Source: Planctomycetaceae bacterium (GTDB lineage Bacteria; Planctomycetota; Planctomycetia; Planctomycetales; Planctomycetaceae). Taken from it: a stretch of DNA of 50,000 bases. The notes beneath the pieces were generated by a model, which saw only the letters and a program-made list of their open reading frames with translations, was not told the DNA's origin and did no database searches. The stretch is from positions 1-50,000 of the forward strand of contig JABISG010000088.1 of NCBI GenBank assembly GCA_018699955.1, read 5' to 3'. This document shows positions 17,698 through 25,727 of the stretch, piece after piece. The position numbers were made by a program, and so were the translations under genes. Position 1 is the stretch's first letter, and each line of letters opens with the position of its first letter.

Positions 17698-19137
17698 CTA
17701 CGCGAATACTTGCTCTATCGCGGCGCCTTCGTTGACCGTGGCGCGTTCCGGGCGGCCTTGGTGCTGGTAGACCAACTTTTCGTGATTGACGCCCATTGCG
17801 TGCAGGATGGTGGCGTGCAGATCGTGGACGTGGGCGTGGCCTTCGATTGCGTGCATGCCGAAATCGTCGGTCGCGCCGATGATCTGCCCGCCGCGAACGC
17901 CGCCGCCGGCCATCCACATGGTGAAGCCGTAGGGGTTGTGGTCGCGGCCGTCGCCTTTTTCCGACATCGGTGTGCGGCCGAACTCGCCACCCCACACCAC
18001 CAGCGTTTCATCCAACAGGCCACGGCGTTTTAAGTCGGTCAGCAGTCCGGCAATCGGCTTGTCGGTTTCGCCGCAATGAAGTCCGTGATTCTGTTCGATG
18101 CCGCTGTGCGCATCCCACTTACTGCCTGAACCGGAATACAACTGCACGAAGCGCACGCCGCGTTCCACGAGACGGCGGGCGAGCAAACAGTTGCGACCGA
18201 ACGGCGTGGTGTGCTTTTCGTTCATGCCGTACAGCACCTGTGTTTCCTGCGTCTCTTCGGTCAAATCGACTGCCTCGGGTGCGTGGGCCTGCATGCGGTA
18301 TGCCAACTCGTACGAGGCAATTCGCGCTTCCAGTTCACTTTCGCCCGGCCGCGTTTCTCCATATCGGCGGTTCAGCCGGGTGATGAATTCAAGCTTGCTC
18401 TTTTGCCGCGCGTCGGAAATGCCGTTCGGGTTCGTCAGGTGCAGAATCGGCTCGGGTCCGTTGCGGAATCGTGTTCCCTGGTAGGTGGCCGGCATGAAAC
18501 CGGTTCCCCACACGCGGCTACCGCCCGGCGGCTCTTTGGGATTATCCAGCAGCACCACGAAGCCCGGCAGGTTGCGGTTTTCGCTGCCCAACCCGTAGGT
18601 GACCCACGATCCAATGCTGGGACGCCCCGCGAGAATGCTGCCCGTGTTCATTTGGCAGACGCTGCCCACGTGATTCAAACCGTCTGCTTGACACGAACGA
18701 ATCACGCAAAGGTCGTCGGCCAGTTCGCCCACGTTCCAGTACCAGTTGGAGATTTCCAAGCCGCTTTCGCCGAACCGCTTCCATTTGCGTTTCGTGGCCA
18801 ACAGTGCGTTTTCCGAAACGCCCATCGGCGTGATTTTTCGCTCGATGGTATCGGGCAGCGGCTTGCCGGCGTACTCGTTCACTTTCGGTTTGCGGTCGAA
18901 CGTGTCGAGATGGCTCGGCCCGCCGTCCATGAACAGAAAGATCACACTCTTCGCCCCACCGAAGTTGGGCGAGCGCGCAGACATTGCATCGGCGGCCAGC
19001 GGGTTCTCTTCGGCCAGCAGGCCGGACAGGGCCAATGCGCCGAAGCCACCACCGGCGCGGGTGAGAAATTCGCGGCGGCTGGTTGGGTAATCTGTTTGGG
19101 AGAATTTCATGGGCATGTTGTTCTTACTTGGTCTCAT
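17698..19137 (-). CDS. DUF1501 family TAT-exported protein
   Basis: A 479-residue DUF1501 protein with twin-arginine signal SRREFLTRAGGGFGALALSGLL. Landmarks in order: SVIFLFMDGGPSHLDTFDRKP near residue 65; VIRSCQADGLNHVGSVCQMN; GSWVTYGLGSENRNLPGFVV; the CLLARRLVERGVRFVQLYSGS block; and LVVWGGEFGRTPMSEKGDGRDHN. The C-terminus has DLHATILHAMGVNHEKLVYQHQGRPERA. It is closer to the protein at 4302-5726 than to the one at 2818-4257. Starts at 19116 or 19110 (MPMKFSQ/MKFSQ) are plausible alternatives and do not affect the TAT signal. It lies 50 bp after the DUF1549/DUF1553 gene, its usual partner. Confidence 0.93.
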   Translation of the reverse strand: MRPSKNNMPMKFSQTDYPTSRREFLTRAGGGFGALALSGLLAEENPLAADAMSARSPNFGGAKSVIFLFMDGGPSHLDTFDRKPKVNEYAGKPLPDTIERKITPMGVSENALLATKRKWKRFGESGLEISNWYWNVGELADDLCVIRSCQADGLNHVGSVCQMNTGSILAGRPSIGSWVTYGLGSENRNLPGFVVLLDNPKEPPGGSRVWGTGFMPATYQGTRFRNGPEPILHLTNPNGISDARQKSKLEFITRLNRRYGETRPGESELEARIASYELAYRMQAHAPEAVDLTEETQETQVLYGMNEKHTTPFGRNCLLARRLVERGVRFVQLYSGSGSKWDAHSGIEQNHGLHCGETDKPIAGLLTDLKRRGLLDETLVVWGGEFGRTPMSEKGDGRDHNPYGFTMWMAGGGVRGGQIIGATDDFGMHAIEGHAHVHDLHATILHAMGVNHEKLVYQHQGRPERATVNEGAAIEQVFA

Positions 19138-19187
19138 TTCAACCGTTGGCAGCCGTCCTCCGATGCCAGGGCATCGGCTTGGGTTTT

Positions 19188-21449
19188 CTACTCGACGTAC
19201 AGGAATTCATTCGAGTTCAACAACGCATGGCAAAAATCGCCAAAGGCGGCGGCGATTGCTGTCTCTGGTGATTTCTCGCCAGTCAGCGTTTGCTGTTGTC
19301 CAATGAACTCGATCGCAATCAACCGTTCTTCCTTGTCCGGCGCTCTGCCGAATGCCGCTTCGTATGCTGCGTCAACGAGCTTGGGTAAGTCACCGGTGCC
19401 AACATCATTCATCAGCCGTCCGGCCAATCGCGACGCATATCCCGTCACCATTTCGCTGTTGAGCAGCATCAGCGATTGCGGTGCGACGGTCGTTTCTGCG
19501 CGGCGGGCGCAGCTTTCGTGCATGTCGGGGAAGTCGAATGCTTTGAGTAACGGAAACGGCAAGTTGCGTTTCGAATAGATATAGACCGACCGCCGCTGTC
19601 GATCGGCGATGTTCTTTGATACGGTCCATTTCTCGCGGCTGCTGTAATTCGGCGGCAACTCGGGCCGCACGCCGGGGCCGTACATTCCCTCGCTGCGGTC
19701 GCCTGAAACAGCCAGCAACGCATCGCGAATTGCTTCGGCCGATAATCTCCTTCGCGGGAAATGCCAATACAAACGATTGCCCACATCGATCTGTTCGGCC
19801 CGCACCGACGCACTCGTTGGATCCCGCCGGAAATTCGCCTGCCGATAAACGGCCGAGCAGACGATGAGCCGATGCATTGACTTCATGCTCCAGTCGCGGG
19901 CAACAAACTCACTCGCCAACCAGTCGAGCAGTTCCGGATGCGAAGGCGGAGCCGTCCGCGTGCCGAAATCGTTTGCGTTGGCCACCAAGCCGCGACCGAA
20001 GTGTCCCTGCCAGATGCGGTTGACCATCACTCGTGCGGTCAGCGGATTTACCGGATCGGTCATCCAGTTTGCCAACGCGGTTCGTCGTCCCGATGTTCCC
20101 GGACGCGGCGGAGAAATCTTCACGTTGATTTTCCGGTTGGCGTTCACCACCGTGAACACCGCCGGCTCAACTTCGGCAATCGGGGCATTGTAGCCTCCAC
20201 CCGCGAGCAGTTCGGTTTTCGGCACACCGGTCGGCAATTCCACACACGCCATGACTGCGGCGCTTGCCGGCGGTTTGGGTTTTTGTTTGACGAGTTTCGC
20301 CAATTGCTGCTTCAACTCAACGCGGCGTTTTTTGTCGGCTTCGTTTATTTGGGCCAGCAGTTGTTTTTCGCTCACCACAATCTGACGTTCCGACCAGAAC
20401 GCCAGTTGTCGTTGAAAAGCCGACCGCTGCACTTCTGCCGCGTCGATGGCATCGAGTACGACTTTCGGAAACTTCAGCCGTTTGACGTACGATGCTTTGA
20501 TTTCCGCCGACTGTTCGATTGTGTGCAGGTCGCGGCGAACGCTGGCCGTTTTGCGCAGCCATTCATCCGTTTGTTTTCGATATGTTTCGAGTTGTTCGGC
20601 CGTCCCGATGGCAACGCGGTCGGTCCAGGTCGCGCCGACAAGAAACGCCTGCAGTTGGTAAAAGTCATCCTGCAACAGCGGATCGAATTTGTGATCGTGA
20701 CATTGCGCGCAACCCAGTGACGATGCCAGAAACACCGAACTGACGTTGCCCGTCAGATCGTTCAACGCGTCCTGTCTTGCCAACAGCACGTTCGAGGCAT
20801 TGCTTTCGTCGGGCCACATTCGCAGGTAGCCGGTGGCAACCCAGGCATCGACATTTTCTGGGGCGACCTCATCGCCGGCAATTTGTTCTGTGACAAATTG
20901 CTGATAGGGTTTGTCACCGTTGAACGAACGGATGACGTAATCGCGATACTTGTAAGCCAGCGGACGGGCCGGGTCGGCGTTGAAGCCGGCGGTCTCGGCG
21001 AACCGCACCAGATCGAGCCAATGCCGTCCCCACGTTTCCCCGTAATGCGGATTTGCAAGAAACCGTTCGACCAGCCGTTCGTATGCGCCGGGCGAATCGT
21101 CGGCCAGAAATTGTTCGATTTCCTCCACGGTCGGCGGCAGCCCGAGCAAATCGAACTTTAGTCGGCGAATCAACTCGCGACGGCTTGCTTCCTGCGAAAG
21201 TGACAGCCCTTCCCGCTGCAGACGAGCGAGGACAAATGCATCGATCGGCGTGCGGATTTGCGCGGACTCAGCGACCTGCGGAATTGCCGGTCGCACAACC
21301 GGGACATACGCCCAGTGCGAACGCTCCTTCGCGGTGAACTGTGGCGCGTCGTCGGCCGGCGCGTTTCTCGTCTGAAACCCGAAAAATGCGACGAGAGCAG
21401 CGACAACCAACAGGAGTGGCTGCTTCGCAACCTGAGTCCGTAGAAGCAT
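19188..21449 (-). CDS. DUF1549/DUF1553 protein with CxxCH motif
   Basis: A 753-residue exported protein with DUF1549 (about 60-260), a Lys/Glu-rich probable coiled coil (about 295-400) and DUF1553 (about 455-725). The heme-type motif is SLGCAQCHDHKFDPL (C247, C250, H251). The DUF1553 landmark is NPLTARVMVNRIWQGHFGRG. The frame extends upstream to 21605, but the signal peptide (KQPLLLVVAALVAFFGFQ) follows closely on three clustered ATGs at 21464, 21455 and 21449. The last has GGGA 6 nt upstream and is chosen, with modest certainty. As in the first cluster there is no separate PSCyt1 cytochrome domain. It heads a three-gene minus-strand unit with DUF1501 and the FG-GAP protein. Confidence 0.9.
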   Translation of the reverse strand: MLLRTQVAKQPLLLVVAALVAFFGFQTRNAPADDAPQFTAKERSHWAYVPVVRPAIPQVAESAQIRTPIDAFVLARLQREGLSLSQEASRRELIRRLKFDLLGLPPTVEEIEQFLADDSPGAYERLVERFLANPHYGETWGRHWLDLVRFAETAGFNADPARPLAYKYRDYVIRSFNGDKPYQQFVTEQIAGDEVAPENVDAWVATGYLRMWPDESNASNVLLARQDALNDLTGNVSSVFLASSLGCAQCHDHKFDPLLQDDFYQLQAFLVGATWTDRVAIGTAEQLETYRKQTDEWLRKTASVRRDLHTIEQSAEIKASYVKRLKFPKVVLDAIDAAEVQRSAFQRQLAFWSERQIVVSEKQLLAQINEADKKRRVELKQQLAKLVKQKPKPPASAAVMACVELPTGVPKTELLAGGGYNAPIAEVEPAVFTVVNANRKINVKISPPRPGTSGRRTALANWMTDPVNPLTARVMVNRIWQGHFGRGLVANANDFGTRTAPPSHPELLDWLASEFVARDWSMKSMHRLIVCSAVYRQANFRRDPTSASVRAEQIDVGNRLYWHFPRRRLSAEAIRDALLAVSGDRSEGMYGPGVRPELPPNYSSREKWTVSKNIADRQRRSVYIYSKRNLPFPLLKAFDFPDMHESCARRAETTVAPQSLMLLNSEMVTGYASRLAGRLMNDVGTGDLPKLVDAAYEAAFGRAPDKEERLIAIEFIGQQQTLTGEKSPETAIAAAFGDFCHALLNSNEFLYVE

Positions 21450-21783
21450 GAACATTCCCAACATTCGGCATACCAGGACGGTGACCCGCCGACACGAGGG
21501 CGACAGCAGTTCAACCGGAATCATTCTCCCCCGAGTATACCTCAAACCATAGGGAAACACAGCCGCCACCGGCCTGCTGAGCGTGCCGGGGTCTTTTGGT
21601 GACAACGATCGTCGAAACCCGTGCTTGCGCGGCGGGCTGGTTTTCGGTCAATTGTCTTAGGTGAGATGTAACACATCGCATCGATCTTGTCCCTCGAAAT
21701 CCTGATATTGCCCCCTTTTCAGACATCGAATACGCTCCGCCGGATTTTTCACCTCGTCACCCTCATTCCGCCGATCTGAGCCG
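21450..21783. other. Divergent promoter region
   Basis: 334 bp between the divergently transcribed DUF1549/1553 gene and the SpoIID-like gene. It must contain both promoters. I saw no convincing consensus boxes, hairpins or repeats, and the short ORFs inside look random. Confidence 0.4.
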
Positions 21784-23124
21784 ATGTCCGCCCAACTGCC
21801 TAATAACCGGATCGCCCGAGTGATCGCCCTGTTGCTTTTTGCGACTGCAGGAGTCGGTGGATTGTGGTGGCTGATAAACGAGGACGGCAAGCAATCATCT
21901 CAAGCACCGGCGACGGTTCAAATTGCTGCCGGTTCCGGCACGAGAAGAATTCAGCAACCGACAACGAACGCCACCCGTCGCCTTGTCGATTCTCCCATCC
22001 GCGTCAATCTCACACCGACCGCCGTCTCTGTTTTGAAGATCGCGATCGACAAATCGTACCGCATTCGTCTGCCCGGATCGCGCCGTGAGATCATCGCGAC
22101 GACACGATTAGCCAAAACCGAAGTCCGCGCAACCGCTGACGCGATACAGATTGGCCGCCGCAAGTTTCGCGTAATAACGCTCGACATCATCCCATCACAG
22201 TCGCCAGCGATTTGGATCAACGATCATCAGTATCGCGGCACCATCCGGCTGCATCGGCTCGAAAGCGGAAAACTCATCGCCATTAACGTACTGCCGTTGC
22301 ATCACTATTTGGCCAGCGTGGTAGACAGTGAAATGCCGACTGCCTTTCCTCGTGAAGCGCGCGCAGCACAGGCGATTGTTTCGCGAACGTATGCCCTGTA
22401 CCAGATGTCGAACCGGCATCCGCGTTTCGATTTATTCTCCACCACGCGGAGTCAAAATTATCTCGGCTATCAATTTCGCGATCGCAACGGACGACGTCTG
22501 GCCGGCGAAAGCAAATCGAGTCGCCGCGTTGTCCTCTCGACGGCCGGCGAAGTTTGCACAAGGAACGGCAAATTGATTCCCGCGTATTATTCCGCCGTCT
22601 GTGGCGGCACGACGACGGCTGGCAGCGATGTCTTTCGCGATGCGGCGGCGCTTTCCAGCGTGCGCTGCGTCGGTTGCCGCGATGCTAAACTCTATCGTTG
22701 GACGACAACAATCAACCGTGCCGACGCGGCCGAGTCATTGCAAGAATATTTTCGGCGAAACGGCAAATCGTTCGGAACATTGGCATCCGTCACGGCTGCT
22801 GCCGCAGGAGATGGAACCAGACAAGCATATTTTCATGTTGGCGATGGACGGCGTAAGTATCGACTTTCCGCGGTTACGCTTCGTCGCGAAGTCTTCCCGT
22901 CGAAACTCCGCAGCTCGCGGTTTGCTGTGCGACTGACCGATAAAGAACTGCGGTTCCAAGGTCGCGGTAGTGGCCACGGTGTGGGATTATGCCAGTGGGG
23001 TGCCCGTGGCCTGGCCCTCTCTGGAAGAAAAGCACAGGCCATCGTGCGTCACTATTACCCTAAAACCGCCATAACTGTGCTGTCGAAGACGCGAGTTGCC
23101 CAAGCCGTCAAAATCGCAGATTGA
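21784..23124 (+). CDS. SpoIID/LytB-domain protein (putative peptidoglycan-modifying)
   Basis: A 446-residue protein with an N-terminal membrane segment (RVIALLLFATAGVGGLWWLI, residues 12-31) and a SpoIID domain (about 150-440). SpoIID proteins are lytic transglycosylases acting on denuded glycan strands; LytB relatives enhance amidase. The catalytic-type glutamate is in SVVDSEMP (E183). Other family motifs: AAQAIVSRTYALYQ, IPAYYSAVCGGTT and the C-terminal GRGSGHGVGLCQWGARGLA (about 393-411). The catalytic core appears complete. It has no cell-wall neighbours; the metal-efflux operon starts 68 bp further on. Its presence supports peptidoglycan metabolism in this planctomycete. Confidence 0.9.
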   Translation: MSAQLPNNRIARVIALLLFATAGVGGLWWLINEDGKQSSQAPATVQIAAGSGTRRIQQPTTNATRRLVDSPIRVNLTPTAVSVLKIAIDKSYRIRLPGSRREIIATTRLAKTEVRATADAIQIGRRKFRVITLDIIPSQSPAIWINDHQYRGTIRLHRLESGKLIAINVLPLHHYLASVVDSEMPTAFPREARAAQAIVSRTYALYQMSNRHPRFDLFSTTRSQNYLGYQFRDRNGRRLAGESKSSRRVVLSTAGEVCTRNGKLIPAYYSAVCGGTTTAGSDVFRDAAALSSVRCVGCRDAKLYRWTTTINRADAAESLQEYFRRNGKSFGTLASVTAAAAGDGTRQAYFHVGDGRRKYRLSAVTLRREVFPSKLRSSRFAVRLTDKELRFQGRGSGHGVGLCQWGARGLALSGRKAQAIVRHYYPKTAITVLSKTRVAQAVKIAD

Positions 23125-23192
23125 CCTCAATCAGCCAATGCACCTACAATGCACCGAGGTGGTATCCAGCGGGAATCGTGGACGGTTCGATA

Positions 23193-23693
23193 ATGCAGAA
23201 ACGACAAACATCAACGAGATCGATATTCAGGCGGACGGCCACGTTGGCTTTTCGGCTCTGTTTGCTCGTGTCGATTTGGCACGCTCCGCTGCCGATGCTT
23301 GCCGTTCACGCAGAAACAGCCGATGGCGTTGATGACCACGATCACGAGGTGCCGAATCAGGCTTCAGAACAGCATTCCGCTTGCGAATTCCAGCTTGTGT
23401 TGCCATGCCAGCTTCACGGCTGCGAGCACTCCTCGCTGCCGCACGACGATTCCGACCACAGTCGGCACATGGCGTCGATGGATTACGGCGCGTTAGGCGA
23501 GTCGGAAGTCGAATTGGATCTCGCGGCGGATTGCCGTGCGGCGCTGCAATCGATGACGTTGATGGCGATCAGTTGCCATCCGTCGCAGTTGCTGAACAGC
23601 GGCACAAATCGCAGCGCGGCGGCTCATCTTGCCGACGCGGACGATGCTCGGGCGCTGCCTCTGCGCGCCAATTTGCAGGTGTTCTTGATTTAA
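23193..23693 (+). CDS. His/Cys-containing exported protein ahead of RND pump
   Basis: A 166-residue protein I cannot assign to a family. ATG 23193 (MQKRQTSTRSIFRR) leads into a hydrophobic segment ending at a likely cleavage site (LPMLAVHAETAD). An earlier ATG at 23121 overlaps the spoIID stop and is less likely. The mature part has a His/Cys cluster (DDHDHEVPNQASEQHSACEF, then CQLHGCEHSSLPHDDSDHSRHM, about residues 48-90). This looks like a metal-binding patch. Two more Cys follow (DCRAAL, ISCHPS). Position directly before the fusion protein, CusA pump and TolC gene, all on one strand, suggests a periplasmic metal-binding or sensing role. That role is inferred from composition and context only. 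Confidence 0.62.
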   Translation: MQKRQTSTRSIFRRTATLAFRLCLLVSIWHAPLPMLAVHAETADGVDDHDHEVPNQASEQHSACEFQLVLPCQLHGCEHSSLPHDDSDHSRHMASMDYGALGESEVELDLAADCRAALQSMTLMAISCHPSQLLNSGTNRSAAAHLADADDARALPLRANLQVFLI

Positions 23694-23940
23694 CACCTCT
23701 CTGCTTGCGCCCGCTTTTCAGGGCAGACTTCTGCCTGTTTTGCCGGCTTGTCGTGATCCCATTCCTGTGGGGTACTCTACAGGAAACCCATTCAGTCGGG
23801 TCACTACGAACCGCGTCCAGCGGGCCGCCACTCGATGACTGTGTCGCTTTCAGTCGCTGCGGTGCGTTGCACCTCAGTTGGTCAACGACATTTTGTTCCT
23901 CTTGCTGCCCATCCGTTTCGAGAGTCTTCGGAGGTTTGTC

Positions 23941-25674
23941 ATGGCTGCTGCCAAATTGAAAGCTGTCGTTAGTCTCGTGTTGCCGGCAATTGTTGTTGGC
24001 GTCATCGGTGTCGCCGCCGGTGTCGTTCTCAACCAAAGGGACCTGCTGCACTTGCTGCCGGCGGCGATGAGTAACGCAAACGCCGCTGAGGCAACGACTG
24101 ACACGGCAGACGACGCGCACGGCGGGGGCGGCAAACACGTTGAATTGACCGCACAGGCACGCCACAACCTTGGGTTGGAAACGGGCCGGGCCATGCTGTC
24201 GGACGACTATTACCACACATTGCGAGTTCCCGGTGTGATTCGCGAGAAGCCGGGCCACAGCGATCATTCCGTGCCAACGACGGTTCACGGCATCATCAGG
24301 AAAGTGCATGCGCTGCCGGGGCAAACGGTCAAGCCGGGCGATCCGTTGTTCGACTTGCAATTGACGGGCGAAGCATTGGCTTCGGCACAGGCCGGCCTGC
24401 TCGATCTGCTAAAGCAATTGGAAACGATCGAAGCGGAGTTGAAACGGATCGGGCCGCTCGCCAGCAGCGGCCTTGCTGGCAAACGCAAGCTGGAACTGGG
24501 CTACGAAAGAAAGCGGCTCGACGGGCAGCGCGCCGTTCGTGCGCAAGAGTTGCTGGTGCGCGGCCTGCTTCCGGCACAAGTCAAGCAGATCATTCGAGAG
24601 AAAAAACTCATTCGCCAGTTCACCGTCTTCGTGCCGCAAGAGTTTGCCGACGAACCATTGTCGGGAGGCACAGCGAGGCAATCGAAGCCGGACGTCCCTG
24701 TCGACAGCCCGGGCGACGCGTTGGCACACGAAGACATGCAATTCACCCTGGAGACGCTCGACGTCTTTCCGGGCAAGTCGGTTCGGCCCGGCGATTCGCT
24801 CTGCCATCTTGCCTACCACACGGTGTTGTACGTTGAGGGGCAGGCGTTCGAGAACGAAATTGAGGTAATTGACAGACTGCGAAAAAGCCGCCAGCCCGCC
24901 ACACTGGAGTTCGGAACGCTGGGGTACGAAAGCAAACCCAAGGAGGCACAGATTCTCTATCTCGACAACCATGTCGATCCCGATTCGCAGACGTTTCGCT
25001 TTTACATGCGGCTGGAGAACGAAGCTCTGCGGGAGCCGCGCCACGAGCAAAGCAAATTATATCGCACGTGGAAGTACAAGCCGGGACAACGTGTGCACAT
25101 CGTCATTCCCGCCAAGAAGTGGGAAGATGTCGTTGAGTTGAAATTGGGAGATCAGAAAGGTCGGTGGAAGTTGCCTCTGACGGCGATCGGGCAGGAGGGT
25201 TCTACTGCTTTCGTATATCTCCGCACTGCGCACAAACGTAGCCCCCAGGGAAATTTCTTCTTTGACGAGTTTAAGCAGGTGCCCGTTGACATCCTACATC
25301 GAGATGCAGGAAACGCTGTGATCGAAATTGACGGCGAAGTTGATAAGGGCGATTTCGTTAAGTTGTTCGCCAATCCAGAAGATCAGAAAAGACCGTTGAC
25401 ACTGCCTTTGAAGGCGGTTGTTCAGGAAGGTCCGGACGCTTTCATATTTCGCCGTATTGCCCGTATGCGTGCCACCGATGGAAAGTCCTTCGTCGATGAG
25501 TTTGAGCAGGTACCCGTTCGCATTCTGTATCAGGATACGCAGATCGTTGTGATTGCCAGAGACGAGGAAGTTCATCTGGGCGACATCATCGCATTCAACA
25601 ATGCCTACCAACTGCAGTTGGCGTTAACGAGCGGCAAAGGCGGTGGCGGCGGACATCACGGGCATTCGCATTGA
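23941..25674 (+). CDS. RND efflux membrane fusion protein (CusB/CzcB-like)
   Basis: A 577-residue periplasmic adaptor that would join the inner-membrane RND pump to the outer-membrane channel. ATG 23941 has GGAGG at 23930-23934 with 6-nt spacing. The N-terminal membrane segment is AVVSLVLPAIVVGVIGVAAGVVL. A His/Gly-rich spot (DDAHGGGGKHVELT) precedes the barrel-sandwich (lipoyl-like) halves, with GIIRKVHALPGQTVKPGDPLFDL near residue 120 and a coiled-coil hairpin at about 140-220. The C-terminus is unusual: a ~76-residue unit occurs twice (about 409-484 and 486-565), each with QEG-x-x-AF and DEF-x-QVPV-x-IL. The protein ends in a metal-binding-like GGGGGHHGHSH tail. The His-rich ends support a metal substrate. 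It lies 53 bp before cusA. Confidence 0.9.
   Translation: MAAAKLKAVVSLVLPAIVVGVIGVAAGVVLNQRDLLHLLPAAMSNANAAEATTDTADDAHGGGGKHVELTAQARHNLGLETGRAMLSDDYYHTLRVPGVIREKPGHSDHSVPTTVHGIIRKVHALPGQTVKPGDPLFDLQLTGEALASAQAGLLDLLKQLETIEAELKRIGPLASSGLAGKRKLELGYERKRLDGQRAVRAQELLVRGLLPAQVKQIIREKKLIRQFTVFVPQEFADEPLSGGTARQSKPDVPVDSPGDALAHEDMQFTLETLDVFPGKSVRPGDSLCHLAYHTVLYVEGQAFENEIEVIDRLRKSRQPATLEFGTLGYESKPKEAQILYLDNHVDPDSQTFRFYMRLENEALREPRHEQSKLYRTWKYKPGQRVHIVIPAKKWEDVVELKLGDQKGRWKLPLTAIGQEGSTAFVYLRTAHKRSPQGNFFFDEFKQVPVDILHRDAGNAVIEIDGEVDKGDFVKLFANPEDQKRPLTLPLKAVVQEGPDAFIFRRIARMRATDGKSFVDEFEQVPVRILYQDTQIVVIARDEEVHLGDIIAFNNAYQLQLALTSGKGGGGGHHGHSH
25165..25635 (+). repeat. Internal domain duplication in the fusion protein gene
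   Basis: Two consecutive coding units of about 230-240 bp begin near 25165 and 25396. The protein copies share LPL(T/K)A, QEG, AF, DEF-x-QVPV and IL-x-x-D. The nucleotide copies have diverged, so this is an old duplication. Confidence 0.6.
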
Positions 25675-25727
25675 AATCTTGACTCTCAGTTCTCGACTTT
25701 TTCCACTAACTCGAAACGCGACATCTC

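Noticed and set aside
18211..19578. Long plus-strand ORF (455 aa)
   Set aside because: It is antisense to the second DUF1501 gene and the next gene's end, and its translation has no domain.
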